In this document: one piece after another, positions 43,365-52,459 of the stretch | Numbering within the stretch: position 1 is the stretch's first letter | How the letters are laid out: the number at the start of each line of letters is the position of its first letter | Assembly (NCBI RefSeq): GCF_001746915.1 | Contig: NZ_MJGC01000088.1 | Span: 62,001 to 126,000 of the forward strand | Direction of reading: 5' to 3' | From: Desertifilum tharense IPPAS B-1220 | GTDB taxonomy: Bacteria > Cyanobacteriota > Cyanobacteriia > Cyanobacteriales > Desertifilaceae | Length of the DNA: 64,000 bases | Notes under the pieces: model-generated | Database searches by the model: none | What the model saw: only the letters and a program-made list of their open reading frames with translations | What the model was told of the DNA's origin: nothing | Translations under genes and position numbers: made by a program

Positions 43365-43715
43365 TTAATAGCTGTATGTCCAAGAGGGACTTTCACACAT
43401 GTTAACTTGTTCTTCAATGACCTCTGCGCCATCAGACCAACGGGCGTAGGTGTCATAGGTACAGGTGGTCAAACCATCCTCAATGATGACTTCTAATGTT
43501 TCTCCTGGTCCAACATCTTCCGTTAAGATATTCGGGCCCCAGTTTCTCTGACTAGAGGGATCGACTCGAAAATCAACAATGGATCTTGGCGTACCATTGG
43601 TAATACTAAATTCTAAGTCTGCGCCTTGAGCCAAAGCATTTCCCATCCCCACAGAAGCGATAGGAATCGAAACAACTGTACCGATTAAAAAACGAGTTAA
43701 AGTTCTGCTCAACAT
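43365..43715 (-). CDS. Secreted small protein, unknown (paralogue 2)
   Basis: 116 aa, signal peptide about residues 1-29 (SIPIASVGMGNALAQGA). Mature core: LEFSITNGTPRSIVDFRVDP, NWGPNIL, then VGPGETLEVIIEDGLTTCTY and a C-terminal CESPSWTYSY. Same fold pattern and gene orientation as the next gene, so the two arose by tandem duplication. Conservation is concentrated in the GPGE-turn and the Cys-containing strand. Function unknown; an extracytoplasmic beta-sandwich is likely. Confidence 0.75.
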   Translation of the reverse strand: MLSRTLTRFLIGTVVSIPIASVGMGNALAQGADLEFSITNGTPRSIVDFRVDPSSQRNWGPNILTEDVGPGETLEVIIEDGLTTCTYDTYARWSDGAEVIEEQVNMCESPSWTYSY

Positions 43716-44295
43716 CTACTAAACTCCTCAGTGGCACCTTAGCCGATCGAACTTAATCCTGAAATGCTCAATCAATCAGCTTTTAAGCCAAAAGTGGTTA
43801 ATCCGGCTGCGGCTGCGTAGCGATTTCATAGAATTTAATCTAGCTTTTGTAAACCCAATAGTCAACTATTTGCCTAACTTGTATGAAAAGCTTGAAATTA
43901 CAAAAATCAATAATTTTATTTTATAAATTGACTTCCGTAAAAGTACGTAAATCGCGTTTTTACAGAAAATTTAAATCTGGAGTTTATCGTTTCAAAAAAG
44001 TTTATTCGTTAACCGTTTATGCCAAGAATTCCTAGAGAGCGATCGCCATCCTCTTAAACCCTCCCCAACGCTTTCCTCTCACCCAGAGAGCAAGCGCCGA
44101 ACATAGACGACGGATTGACCCGGATAGGTTGGCTCAGAAATCGCTATCCTTGAAGGAGCGATCGCTAAATCTCTGACTGCATCAAAATGCCATTTTACCG
44201 AACTTCTCTTACATTTCTTTACACTGCGGCGACTCGCAAAGCGTTCTGTCCAAGAATCGCGCCTTTTGACCACCCCATCCTCATCGATTAAAACT
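43716..44295. other. Divergent intergenic region, about 580 bp
   Basis: AT-rich stretch around 43830-44030 between the secreted paralogues and the AAA ATPase. No gene is called. A 78-codon minus-strand frame (44079-44315) overlaps the AAA start and has no ribosome site. Promoters for both directions are probably here. Confidence 0.35.
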
Positions 44296-45507
44296 ATGGG
44301 TTCAGGAAACTTCAACCACTACGAAGATTCTCCAGTTAACAACTCTCCCCAAGGCAAAGGATTATTAGGCGCAGGCTGGCGACCCTTAACGCGACAATTT
44401 AATTGGGATTACTTCTTTCATCTGGCTTCCCAGGATAGTTGGGAACTGATGCAAAAATTCATGTCTGCAACCAGCGATATTGCCGATGCAATGGGTCGCA
44501 ATCAATATACTTGGTGGGCCAACCTACTCAACGTTTTTTCTGAGGATACCCGCTATTATCTCGATGAATTTTGGAATTATATTACTCCAGAAGCCCCTCT
44601 GCCAGATTACCGTTACAAAGATATTCTCAGCGTCGAAGCACCCGTCGTTCAAACCGTTAGCCGCGACGCTATCCCCATCGACTTTGTACTCAACCGCCTT
44701 CAGGAAATTACCATCTTCAAAGTTCTAGATTTGCTGGGAAAACCGGACTTAATTACCCAGTATTTTATGGATCGCAGCTATTACTATCCCTCAGTGCGAT
44801 TCATAAATTGGGAACGCCTAGAAATCATGGGAAGTGCCTATGCTTATTGGTCAGAAGCTCAAGTTTGGTTGCAAATTGACTATTTAGGACGTGGGGGAAG
44901 ACGACGCTATACCCTGATTGCCAATAACATCACGCCTCTGGTGACTAAAGCCACCTATAACCTCGCCGTCATGTTAAGCGGCTATCAAAGTCGAGTCGGT
45001 CAAGTCCATGCAGAGTTTGCCATTCGCAGCTTTCCGGCTGATATCCAAAGCTTTACCGATAGGGTTCAACAAGCTATTCTTGATAGCGATCAACTAGCCA
45101 TTTTAGTTCAAGGCGAACCCGGAACCGGAAAAACAGCTTGGACGCAAGCCGTAGCCAGGGAAATTTTAGCACCTCTCGGCTATGTGATTTTTATTCTCGA
45201 TCATGATGCGGTGGAAAACTTTGTTCCTCCAAGTTATTTAGAGCGAATTTGCCTGATTATTAACGAAGCCGATAATCTAGCGCAGAATCGTGCAAGTTTA
45301 GTGGCTCAAAATAATAGCAAAACGGAACATATTTTAAGCTTGTTGGATGGCACGCTTTATCAAAGCGTCATTGATGATGCTGGCGTTCATGCTAAACAAA
45401 AGCTTGTTGTTTTAATGACCTGCAACACCACCGAACGTCTCGATCCGGCTATGCTGAGAAAAGGACGAGTCGATTTGATGTATGACTTTGTACATCGATT
45501 TGTTTAA
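44296..45507 (+). CDS. AAA-family ATPase with unusual Walker B
   Basis: 403 aa from ATG at 44296 (MGSGNFNHYEDSPVNNS). The N-terminal ~250 residues are a cyanobacterial extension of unknown fold (WDYFFHLASQDSWELMQKF). The AAA domain has Walker A GEPGTGKT (about 273-280), a Walker B position reading LIINEAD (Asn where Asp is usual, Glu kept), sensor 1 LMTCNTTE, and RKGRVD near the C-terminus, which recalls the arginine region of BCS1/AAA proteins. It probably remodels a protein partner. The gene has its own upstream region and no operon neighbours. Confidence 0.75.
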   Translation: MGSGNFNHYEDSPVNNSPQGKGLLGAGWRPLTRQFNWDYFFHLASQDSWELMQKFMSATSDIADAMGRNQYTWWANLLNVFSEDTRYYLDEFWNYITPEAPLPDYRYKDILSVEAPVVQTVSRDAIPIDFVLNRLQEITIFKVLDLLGKPDLITQYFMDRSYYYPSVRFINWERLEIMGSAYAYWSEAQVWLQIDYLGRGGRRRYTLIANNITPLVTKATYNLAVMLSGYQSRVGQVHAEFAIRSFPADIQSFTDRVQQAILDSDQLAILVQGEPGTGKTAWTQAVAREILAPLGYVIFILDHDAVENFVPPSYLERICLIINEADNLAQNRASLVAQNNSKTEHILSLLDGTLYQSVIDDAGVHAKQKLVVLMTCNTTERLDPAMLRKGRVDLMYDFVHRFV

Positions 45508-45573
45508 GTAGTTTGAGGGAGGCATCAGCAATGCTTCCCCATTAAGCTGATGGACTGACAAAAGAATAGTCGC

Positions 45574-45930
45574 GTAGGTTGGGTAGAACGCAGTGAAACC
45601 CAACAGCAGCCGGGGTTGTGTTGGGTTTCGTACCTCAACCCAACCTACGATAGTATAGGACTTTCAGTAGGTTAGTAGAGCGCAGTGAAACCTAACAGCA
45701 GCCGGGGTTGTGTTGGGTTTCGTACCTCAACCCAACCTACGATAGCATAGGACTTTCAGTAGGTTAGTAGAACGCGGTGAAACCCAACAGTAGCTAGAGT
45801 TGTGTTGGGTTTCGTACCTCAACCCAACCTACGATAGCATAGGACTTTCAGTAGGTTAGTAGAACGCGGTGAAACCCAACAGTAGCTAGAGTTGTGTTGG
45901 GTTTCGTACCTCAACCCAACCTACGATAGT
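45574..45930. repeat. Four-copy array of ~92-bp GTAGGTT inverted repeats
   Basis: Units start at 45574, 45667, 45759 and 45851 (period 92-93). Each begins GTAGGTT(G/A)G, contains GCGGTGAAACCCAACAG and TGTTGGGTTTCGTACCTC, and ends AACCCAACCTACGATAG, so each unit is itself an imperfect inverted repeat. Copies 3 and 4 are almost identical. Related single copies occur at 31552, 40314 and 46915. The array is non-coding and is not a CRISPR, since there are no unique spacers. Confidence 0.9.
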
Positions 45931-45994
45931 ATAGAATTTTCAGCAGTTAAGATACACTAAAGCAAGTGCGTTCAATTTGCTGAAAATTCAATTT

Positions 45995-46438
45995 ATGGGC
46001 TTGATTGAGTTGCGAGAAATTACTCAAGAAAACTGGTTAGATTGTGTTAGCTTGGAATTGAAAAAAGAGCAAAAAACTTATGTGGCTAGTAATGCATTTT
46101 CCCTAGCACAAGCAAGCTATGAACCCAATTGTTGGCCGCTGGCGGTCTATCATGAAACAACAATGGTCGGTTTTGTCATGTGCGGTCGCAACGATCGCGA
46201 ACAATACTGGATCTTACGGTTGATGGTAGACTATCGCTATCAGGGACGCGGGTATGGGAAAGCGGCGCTAGAAAGTGCGATCGCCTTTTTGCAAACTCAA
46301 CCCGACTGTCACGACATTTTCATTGACTATGTAGAAGGAAACACCCTCGCGCAGAAGCTTTACCGCAGTTTGGGGTTTGTCCCCACGGGTGAGAAAATCG
46401 ATCGCGAAATTGTGATGCGGCTCTCGTTGAAGCGCTAA
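45995..46438 (+). CDS. GNAT acetyltransferase (spermidine/diamine-type)
   Basis: 147 aa from ATG at 45995 (MGLIELREITQENW); an upstream TTG at 45977 is less likely. The acetyl-CoA site is YRYQGRGYGKAALESAIAFL, and the C-terminus EGNTLAQKLYRSLGFVPTGE is typical of the family. The N-terminal ITQENW..C..L pattern is shared with BltD/SpeG-like polyamine acetyltransferases. It stands just after the repeat array and 29 bp before the thioesterase, with which it may be co-transcribed. Confidence 0.85.
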   Translation: MGLIELREITQENWLDCVSLELKKEQKTYVASNAFSLAQASYEPNCWPLAVYHETTMVGFVMCGRNDREQYWILRLMVDYRYQGRGYGKAALESAIAFLQTQPDCHDIFIDYVEGNTLAQKLYRSLGFVPTGEKIDREIVMRLSLKR

Positions 46439-46467
46439 ACTAGGTTGAGTGAAAAATCAGCCAACCC

Positions 46468-46884
46468 ATGCAAAAGTTTACTACTCAACTGCGCGTCCGA
46501 CACTACGAAATGGACGCTTTAGGTCATGTCAACAACGCCGTTTATCAACATTATCTCGAACAAGCCGCGATTGAACATTCCGAACACCTCGGCTTTACTG
46601 TAGCGCGTTACCAGCAACTCGGCGGCGTTTTTGTGTTGAGAAAGGTGGAAATTGAGTATCTACGACCTGCCAATGCCAGCGATATTTTAGAAATTACCAC
46701 TTGGCTAGAGAAAATGAAAGGGCCTCGCGCCGTTCGCCGCTATGAAATTCGCCGCTTAGATGCTGAAGATATTCTCGTGATGGCTGAGGCTTTATGGGTT
46801 TGGGTGGATACGACTGCGATGCGTCCCCGCGTTATTCCTAAAGAGATGATTGAAGCTTTTGATGCTTATTTACAGCCTGCTTAG
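46468..46884 (+). CDS. 4HBT-family acyl-CoA thioesterase
   Basis: 138-aa hot-dog fold thioesterase. The active-site stretch RVRHYEMDALGHVNNAVYQH has the catalytic Asp and the H-x-N-N pattern of the 4-hydroxybenzoyl-CoA thioesterase family. The length is normal. Candidate substrates in a cyanobacterium include the phylloquinone precursor 1,4-dihydroxy-2-naphthoyl-CoA or fatty acyl-CoA/ACP; the sequence alone does not decide. It is 29 bp downstream of the GNAT gene on the same strand. Confidence 0.88.
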   Translation: MQKFTTQLRVRHYEMDALGHVNNAVYQHYLEQAAIEHSEHLGFTVARYQQLGGVFVLRKVEIEYLRPANASDILEITTWLEKMKGPRAVRRYEIRRLDAEDILVMAEALWVWVDTTAMRPRVIPKEMIEAFDAYLQPA

Positions 46885-46914
46885 TTTCTATTCTTGACAA
46901 AACCCAACATAACC

Positions 46915-46952
46915 CTGGTGGCTGTTGGGTTTCGTACCTCAACCCAACCTAC
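46915..46952. repeat. Single GTAGGTT-family repeat
   Basis: TGGCTGTTGGGTTTCGTACC followed by TCAACCCAACCTAC is one more copy of the family arrayed at 45574-45930. It lies between the convergent thioesterase and HTH-protein genes. Confidence 0.75.
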
Positions 46953-46971
46953 AATTTTTAAGGGGTGCGTT

Positions 46972-48069
46972 CTAATTCGATTCTTTCAGTTCAGGTAAAG
47001 CGGCGACTTTACTTAGAAAGCGATTGAGAACTTGGCTTTTAATGCCGTCAATCTTGACAATTTCGGCTAGAACTTTTTTATTGTGTTCGCTATATTCTCG
47101 GATAATTTCTGAGGGTAAACTTCGGGTAAATTCTTCTTGGAGAAAATAGAATGTTTCTCCGACAGGTGAATTAGGCTGGAGCCACAAAATTAAATTGGGG
47201 CTTTGCACAATTCGATTGTCTTCATTATAGCAAATTTCTAACTTGAAATGATAAATAACAGACTTATAAGTATTGCAACTTGGGTCTAAATCTTCCTTCG
47301 GGAAAGTAACCGTTAAAGTAAAGCGATCGCCATCATTACAAGCCACGCATTGAGAGATATCAAACTCTTCAACATAAGGCGTTTTTTCGCGATCGGTTGA
47401 GAAAATTTGCTCTAAAAACTCTGAGTGATAAGCCGCCACCTTGGGCAAATTGAACTGATAGTCATAACTCGGCTCTACCGACCGACTGATAGCAGCTCGC
47501 GCAGTTTCTGCCACGCCTGGGGCGCTGGGTGCAGCCTTCTTTTGACCCAGTGTTTGGGACACCAAACCATGCAAAACCCAAGCTTGGTAAACCAGAAAAC
47601 GGGCTTTCTTCAAAAAAGCAACCTGAGAGCCAACATTGCGGACTTTAACATCAATAATAGGCAAATTAGGATCGTCTTCAGAACGCCGCAGCGAAATATC
47701 AACGATCTTAATTAAAGAGTCCTCATTCTGAGCAGTCATTGACTGAATTTTATAATCAATCTGAGCCAGCCAATCAGCAACATCTCGCCAATCATTCAGC
47801 GTATTCGCCTCTCGCTGCGTCAGAATCTCAATATAGCGATATAAACCGCGCGAGAGGTCAACCCTTAACCCCCTCGGTTCTCGATTCAATTCCGTCGCAA
47901 CTTCCTTCGGCCCATAACCGCACAACAGACCCCGCAAACAAGCCATTTCCAGGGGAGTCAGCTTACTGCGCTTTCCATACTGCTGTTTGGCGATCGCTAA
48001 ATCTTCATACAGGCGGTCGAGATCCCAGTGTTGCGCTGCTTGCGGGAAGACTGACTCAGGAAGTGCCAT
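46972..48069 (-). CDS. HTH-domain protein of unknown function
   Basis: 365 aa from ATG at 48069 (a GTG precedes it). Residues about 38-90 form a LuxR/sigma4-like helix-turn-helix (KLTPLEMACLRGLLCGYGPK, then EVATELNREPRGLRVDLSRG). This module also begins many cyanobacterial NB-ARC, TIR and WD40 conflict/signalling proteins. The remainder contains a beta-rich region (VDISLRRSEDDPNLPIIDV; KVRNVGSQVAFLKKARFLV) and a Cys-containing strand ISQCVACNDGDRFTLTVTF. No catalytic domain is apparent, so it may be an adaptor or regulator. Confidence 0.7.
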   Translation of the reverse strand: MALPESVFPQAAQHWDLDRLYEDLAIAKQQYGKRSKLTPLEMACLRGLLCGYGPKEVATELNREPRGLRVDLSRGLYRYIEILTQREANTLNDWRDVADWLAQIDYKIQSMTAQNEDSLIKIVDISLRRSEDDPNLPIIDVKVRNVGSQVAFLKKARFLVYQAWVLHGLVSQTLGQKKAAPSAPGVAETARAAISRSVEPSYDYQFNLPKVAAYHSEFLEQIFSTDREKTPYVEEFDISQCVACNDGDRFTLTVTFPKEDLDPSCNTYKSVIYHFKLEICYNEDNRIVQSPNLILWLQPNSPVGETFYFLQEEFTRSLPSEIIREYSEHNKKVLAEIVKIDGIKSQVLNRFLSKVAALPELKESN

Positions 48070-48396
48070 CACAATTGTGGGGGTGCTGCTGATTTTGCTA
48101 ACAACATCCTAACAGAACTCCTAATACAGGCTAGGTGATAGTTACACTCAGAAACCTCTAGCCTAGATGAAGAAAAGCCGCAATCAGCTTCAGCCGCTAT
48201 AGCCAAGTGCTGTTGCTTTAGCTTCTGCGTAGCAGTGTGCTGACGAGTGAGTCTCATCCTTTGAGCAGTTCACCTCTGTCCTAACCTTACTGAGTACAGC
48301 GATAGTGCGAAATCCGGATGAATCGCGCTGTTCACCCTCTATAGAAGATGAGATTGGGCTAAAACTTTACATCCTAAATCATTGGAGGCGATTGCA
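48070..48396. other. Divergent intergenic region, about 330 bp
   Basis: Gap between the HTH protein and the VIT-vWA gene. No gene is seen. A TTGGAGG ribosome site at 48382-48388 serves the VIT-vWA gene. Small inverted pieces occur near 48180-48240 but none is convincing as a terminator. Confidence 0.35.
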
Positions 48397-50676
48397 ATGC
48401 CAACATCCACCCCCATTTATCCCGGACTTTACATTCAATCTGACACCGAAACCCCCCTCGCATTTCCCCTCAAACACACCACAGTCAACGCCCAAATTGA
48501 CGGGAACCTGTCGCGGGTTAAAGTGATTCAATCCTTTGAAAACCCCTTTAGCGACCCCTTAGAAGCCATCTACATCTTCCCATTACCCGACGAAGCCGCC
48601 GTTGATGAAATGGAAATTCAAATTGGCGATCGCACCCTCAAAGGAAGCATCAAAAAACGCGAAGAAGCCCAAGCCCTTTACCAACAAGCCAAACAACAGG
48701 GCAAAACCGCCGGACTTCTCGAACAAGAACGCGATAACATCTTCACCCAATCCCTCGCCAACATCCAACCGGGCGAACAAATCCAAGTCGCCATCAGCTA
48801 TAGCGATAGCCTCAAATTCGAGGGCGGAAACTACGAATTCATCTTTCCAATGGTCGTCGGGCCGCGCTATATTCCAGGCAACCCCATCGACAACAGCGGC
48901 GACACCGATATCGTCCCCGACGCCTCCCGGATTTCGCCCCCCATCGTACCACCGGGAACCCGTTCTAGACATGACATTAGCCTCAATCTCAGCATCGACG
49001 CTGGCGTTCCAGTGACCGAAGTGCGATCGCCCTCCCATCGCATCGAGATTAACCGTACCGGAGAACGCCTGCAAATCCAACTTGGCGGCGAAGATACCAT
49101 CCCCAACAAAGACTTCATCCTCCGCTATCAAATCTCAGGTCAACAAACCCAAACCACCGTTCTCAGCCAAGCCGACGAACGCGGCGGACACTTCGCCCTG
49201 TACTTCATCCCCGCCTTAACCTATCGCCCAGAAGAAATCATCCCCAAAGATGTCGTCTTCCTCGTCGATACCTCCGGTTCCCAAGGCGGCTACCCCTTGC
49301 AGAAATGCCAAGAAATGATGCGCCTCTTCATCGCAGGCTTAAACCCCGGCGACACCTTCAGCATCCTTGACTTTTCTACCCACGTTCGCCGTCTCTCGGA
49401 AACGCCCTTAGCCAATACCCCAGAAAACCGCGCCCTCGCCCTCACCTACATCAACCAACTGAACGCCTGTGGGGGAACCGAAATGTTAAGCGGCCTTCGC
49501 GCCGCCATCAACACCCCCACCCCAGAAGGACGCTTGCGGAGTGTGGTGTTGCTCTCCGATGGTTATATTGGCAACGAAACCCAAATCTTTGCCGAAATAC
49601 AAGCCAACCTGAAACGGGGAAATCGCCTCTATAGCTTTGGTGCAGGCAGTTCCGTTAATCGCTTTTTACTCAACCGTGCGGCTGAAATCGGTCGCGGTAC
49701 CTGCCAAATGATCCGCCACGACGAACCCACCGCCGACGTAGCCCAGAAGTTCTTCCGCCAGATGAATAACCCCGTCTTGGTGAATCTCGAAGTCGCTTGG
49801 GAAGGGGCCGGAGAATCCCCCGTCATCTACCCTACCGCAGCCCCAGACTTATTTGCCGAACAACCGCTGGTACTCAGGGGACGCAAAGCCGATGCAGCGG
49901 CCGGTAAACTGCTCGTGAAAGGTACCTGTGCGGGCGGAGAGCCGTATCGCCAGACCTTTGACCTCAACTTTGAAGCAGCAGGCAATCCCGCCATTGCACA
50001 GCTTTGGGGACGCGCCAGAATCAAGGAACTGATGAACCAAATGGCAAGCGGAGAAGTGAAATCGGGCGTGGAGTCAGTGACAGACACGGCGTTAACCTAT
50101 CATCTGATGTCGCAATATACCGCCTTTATCGCCATCAGCGATGACCAACGGGTGGAAACCAGCAGTCAATCGATTCAGGTGGAAGTTCCGGTCGAAATGC
50201 CAGAAGCGGTGAGTTACGCGGCTGCTGCTGCTCCTAGCGTTCCGATGGCGATTCGGAGCATGAAGAGGAGACCCGCTCCCTCTGTTCAAGTCTCGGCTGA
50301 GGCGTGTTCTTCAGAGGGTCAGGCTGCTTACTTCATGGCTCCCTCAATCTCTCAAGCGGATGTTCTCCAAAAGAGTCTGCCAAAAGGTCCTGCACCGCGC
50401 CTAGAAATTATCAGTTGTCAGGGATTGAGTGGCGCAGAACTCGCTCAACTGCAACAGCACTTGCAACAGGTGAACCTCCCGCCAGGGGTGAGTGGAAATT
50501 TGGTTTGGGAATTTTCCCTAGAAAATGGACGCGTCAAGAATCTCGTTCTCGACGATGCTCAATCCCATCGCTTAGATAGCACGCTGATTAATCTGGTGAA
50601 GCGATCGCTCTTAGTTTGGAAACCGCAGAACCTCCCCAACACTCACGTTATCCTTCACCTGTGGATTAACCTCTAA
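48397..50676 (+). CDS. VIT domain and vWA domain protein
   Basis: 759 aa from ATG at 48397, 8 nt after TTGGAGG. The VIT (inter-alpha-trypsin) domain spans about 15-140 (VKVIQSFENPFSDPLEAIYI; GKTAGLLEQERDNIFTQSLA). The vWA domain (about 285-450) has MIDAS DTSGS (Asp291) and ACGGTEM. A helical/linker region with Met/Pro-rich sequence follows, and the C-terminal ~90 residues (GNLVWEFSLENGRVKNLVLD ... LLVWKPQNLP) resemble a TonB-C/AgmX-like energy-transduction fold. No signal peptide is evident. In bacteria VIT-vWA proteins are thought to mediate metal-dependent protein contacts; the exact role is unknown. Confidence 0.88.
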   Translation: MPTSTPIYPGLYIQSDTETPLAFPLKHTTVNAQIDGNLSRVKVIQSFENPFSDPLEAIYIFPLPDEAAVDEMEIQIGDRTLKGSIKKREEAQALYQQAKQQGKTAGLLEQERDNIFTQSLANIQPGEQIQVAISYSDSLKFEGGNYEFIFPMVVGPRYIPGNPIDNSGDTDIVPDASRISPPIVPPGTRSRHDISLNLSIDAGVPVTEVRSPSHRIEINRTGERLQIQLGGEDTIPNKDFILRYQISGQQTQTTVLSQADERGGHFALYFIPALTYRPEEIIPKDVVFLVDTSGSQGGYPLQKCQEMMRLFIAGLNPGDTFSILDFSTHVRRLSETPLANTPENRALALTYINQLNACGGTEMLSGLRAAINTPTPEGRLRSVVLLSDGYIGNETQIFAEIQANLKRGNRLYSFGAGSSVNRFLLNRAAEIGRGTCQMIRHDEPTADVAQKFFRQMNNPVLVNLEVAWEGAGESPVIYPTAAPDLFAEQPLVLRGRKADAAAGKLLVKGTCAGGEPYRQTFDLNFEAAGNPAIAQLWGRARIKELMNQMASGEVKSGVESVTDTALTYHLMSQYTAFIAISDDQRVETSSQSIQVEVPVEMPEAVSYAAAAAPSVPMAIRSMKRRPAPSVQVSAEACSSEGQAAYFMAPSISQADVLQKSLPKGPAPRLEIISCQGLSGAELAQLQQHLQQVNLPPGVSGNLVWEFSLENGRVKNLVLDDAQSHRLDSTLINLVKRSLLVWKPQNLPNTHVILHLWINL

Positions 50677-50677
50677 T

Positions 50678-51559
50678 CTAAGCTCGCAGGATCTCCGCAA
50701 TCATCCGGTTCGCCTGCGAGCCATAGCCGCCACCAAACAAATTAAAGTGATTGAGGATGTGATAGAGGTTGTACAGGGTTTTCCGTTGCTGATATTCCGC
50801 ATCGAGGGGATAAGTTTCGTTATAGCCTCGGTAGAAAGCGGCGGGAAATCCCCCAAATAACTCGGTCATCGCCATATCGACTTCGCGATCGCCTACATAC
50901 GTCGCCGGATCGAGAATCACAGGCTCCCCATCTGTTGTAAACGCCGCATTTCCCGACCACAAATCCCCATGTACTAAAGCCGGTTGCGGCTGGTGGTGCG
51001 CCAATAACTCCGGGATAGCGGCCAAAAGGCGATCGCACTCTGGGAAATCTCCCCCCTTGCGTTTGGCGAGTTGGAACTGATACCCCAAACGATGCTTCAC
51101 CCAAAAGCTTGTCCAGTCCGCCGTCCAATCATTAACCTGCGGCGTCGATCCAATCGTATTATTTTGCAACCAACCAAAAGGCGTTGCTTTCGGCAGATCC
51201 GGAGGGGTAGCGCGATGCATTGCGGCCAGTTGGCGGCCCATTGCTTCCCAATCTGAGGAACTTCCCCGACCAAAGGTTAACCACTCTAAGACAATATAAG
51301 CGGATCGATCTGCCGTTCCCCAACAAATGGGCTGAGGAACCCGGATCGTCTGCGTTTGCGCCATCTGAGATAAACCCAAGGCTTCCGCCTCAAACATCGC
51401 CAGTTGCGACGCCTGGTTGAGTTTCACAAAATAAGTACAGTCGGTTCCCACTAAGGAGTACCCTTGGTTAATGCACCCCCCGCTGACCGATCGCGTTTGT
51501 TCAATTGCGAAGGGTCGATCGGTCGCTTGGGCAATTCGTTCGGCGATCTTAGTCCACAT
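50678..51559 (-). CDS. Fructosamine kinase family protein
   Basis: 293-aa kinase of the FN3K/ketosamine-3-kinase family, which phosphorylates the sugar on glycated amines so that the adduct breaks down. Features: VSGGCINQGY glycine region, FVKLN with the ATP-binding Lys, catalytic loop VHGDLWSGN and metal site LDPATYVGDREVDMAMTEL, then LYNLYHILNHFNLFGGGY at the C-terminus. All are standard. It is convergent with the VIT-vWA gene (2-bp gap) and downstream of the DUF427 gene on the same strand. Confidence 0.95.
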   Translation of the reverse strand: MWTKIAERIAQATDRPFAIEQTRSVSGGCINQGYSLVGTDCTYFVKLNQASQLAMFEAEALGLSQMAQTQTIRVPQPICWGTADRSAYIVLEWLTFGRGSSSDWEAMGRQLAAMHRATPPDLPKATPFGWLQNNTIGSTPQVNDWTADWTSFWVKHRLGYQFQLAKRKGGDFPECDRLLAAIPELLAHHQPQPALVHGDLWSGNAAFTTDGEPVILDPATYVGDREVDMAMTELFGGFPAAFYRGYNETYPLDAEYQQRKTLYNLYHILNHFNLFGGGYGSQANRMIAEILRA

Positions 51560-51599
51560 GATACTCTTGAATTCTTAGCCTTGGGTTCATTGTCCCGCG

Positions 51600-52094
51600 T
51601 TACCAGCCCCTTGTCCCCGGCCCCCCTTTAAAAGGCCCGACAATATCAGAGGTAATCCACCCCCCATAGAAATCGCCGGGTTGAGGGGTGACTTGTTCAT
51701 CATCCACCAAGCAAGCATCCATCGCTTGGGCATAAAATCCATAGTATTCCTGAATCGCGATAAACGGAGGCGTGGGTTGCACGTAGCGCCAAGCGGCATG
51801 AGATGCGGTTTTCTCTCCCACTGACAGATCGTAATAGCGACACCAACCTTTCCATTCACACCAAGTCTGAGCGGTTGTTTCCCTTAAATATTCCAGCTTG
51901 ATGTCCTCTGGGGGAATGTAATACACGGGCGGATGGCTGGTTTCTACAACGCGTTTCGCTCTCTGGGTTTCTGCTAGAATTTCACCATTAAAAATAATCC
52001 GAATGCGTTTAGAGGTGTCTTCTAAACGAGCGGGGCGCGGATAATCCCAAACGGATTCTTGACCGGGTTGGGGTACGATTGGGTTGGGTTTCAT
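51600..52094 (-). CDS. DUF427 domain protein
   Basis: 164 aa from ATG at 52094 (MKPNPIVPQPGQESVWDYPR); an ATG two codons upstream is possible. The DUF427 domain is a small beta-barrel with IRIIFNGEILAETQRAKRVV, YIPPEDIKLEYL, CEWKGWCRYYDL and a C-terminal FYGGWITSDIVGPFKG. Members occur widely in cyanobacteria and actinobacteria; the function is not established. It probably shares a transcript with the fructosamine kinase 40 bp downstream. Confidence 0.9.
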   Translation of the reverse strand: MKPNPIVPQPGQESVWDYPRPARLEDTSKRIRIIFNGEILAETQRAKRVVETSHPPVYYIPPEDIKLEYLRETTAQTWCEWKGWCRYYDLSVGEKTASHAAWRYVQPTPPFIAIQEYYGFYAQAMDACLVDDEQVTPQPGDFYGGWITSDIVGPFKGGPGTRGW

Positions 52095-52459
52095 TCTCAA
52101 TAAGCTCCTGGATTATTGATTGAAATTATAGACAAAAGTTACGATTGCCTGATTTTGTTGTATAGTCTTACACGAGAAGATGCGATCGCTGGTTTGAGAA
52201 TTTCCCAAGTTTGTTTCCTCCAGAACCCTTCAAAGATTCGCGAGCATCCCAATTACGCCGCCTACTTCAAATTTAACTTGCCCCACATCTAGTCAAACGA
52301 CTGGTACGACAGACTTAATTGCTGGACTGACAATTGTCCTAGCTCCTTGGTTCCTAAGACAACTGGGGACTTAGCACCCACAGTTTTAAGCTTGGCGCGC
52401 CACGAGTGTTAGCCGACTCAATATTTTGCCTCTAACTCTTAAAACTGAACTCAGAGCTA
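52095..52459. other. Divergent intergenic region, about 365 bp
   Basis: Between the DUF427 gene and the AAA-WD40 gene. No ORF or RNA is recognised. A TTGTTG-N-TATAGT-like promoter element is seen near 52157-52170. Otherwise nothing definite. Confidence 0.35.

Noticed and set aside
44079..44315. 78-aa minus-strand ORF upstream of the AAA ATPase
   Set aside because: It overlaps the AAA start, has no ribosome site and shows no recognisable protein pattern.
45574..45930. CRISPR array
   Set aside because: Units are 92-93 bp with no unique spacers, each unit is itself an inverted repeat, and no cas genes are present. It is a dispersed-repeat array.
48583..49131. Long antisense frames (182 and 137 aa) over the VIT-vWA gene
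   Set aside because: The VIT-vWA frame has clear domains and a ribosome site. The others are shadow frames produced by its codon usage.
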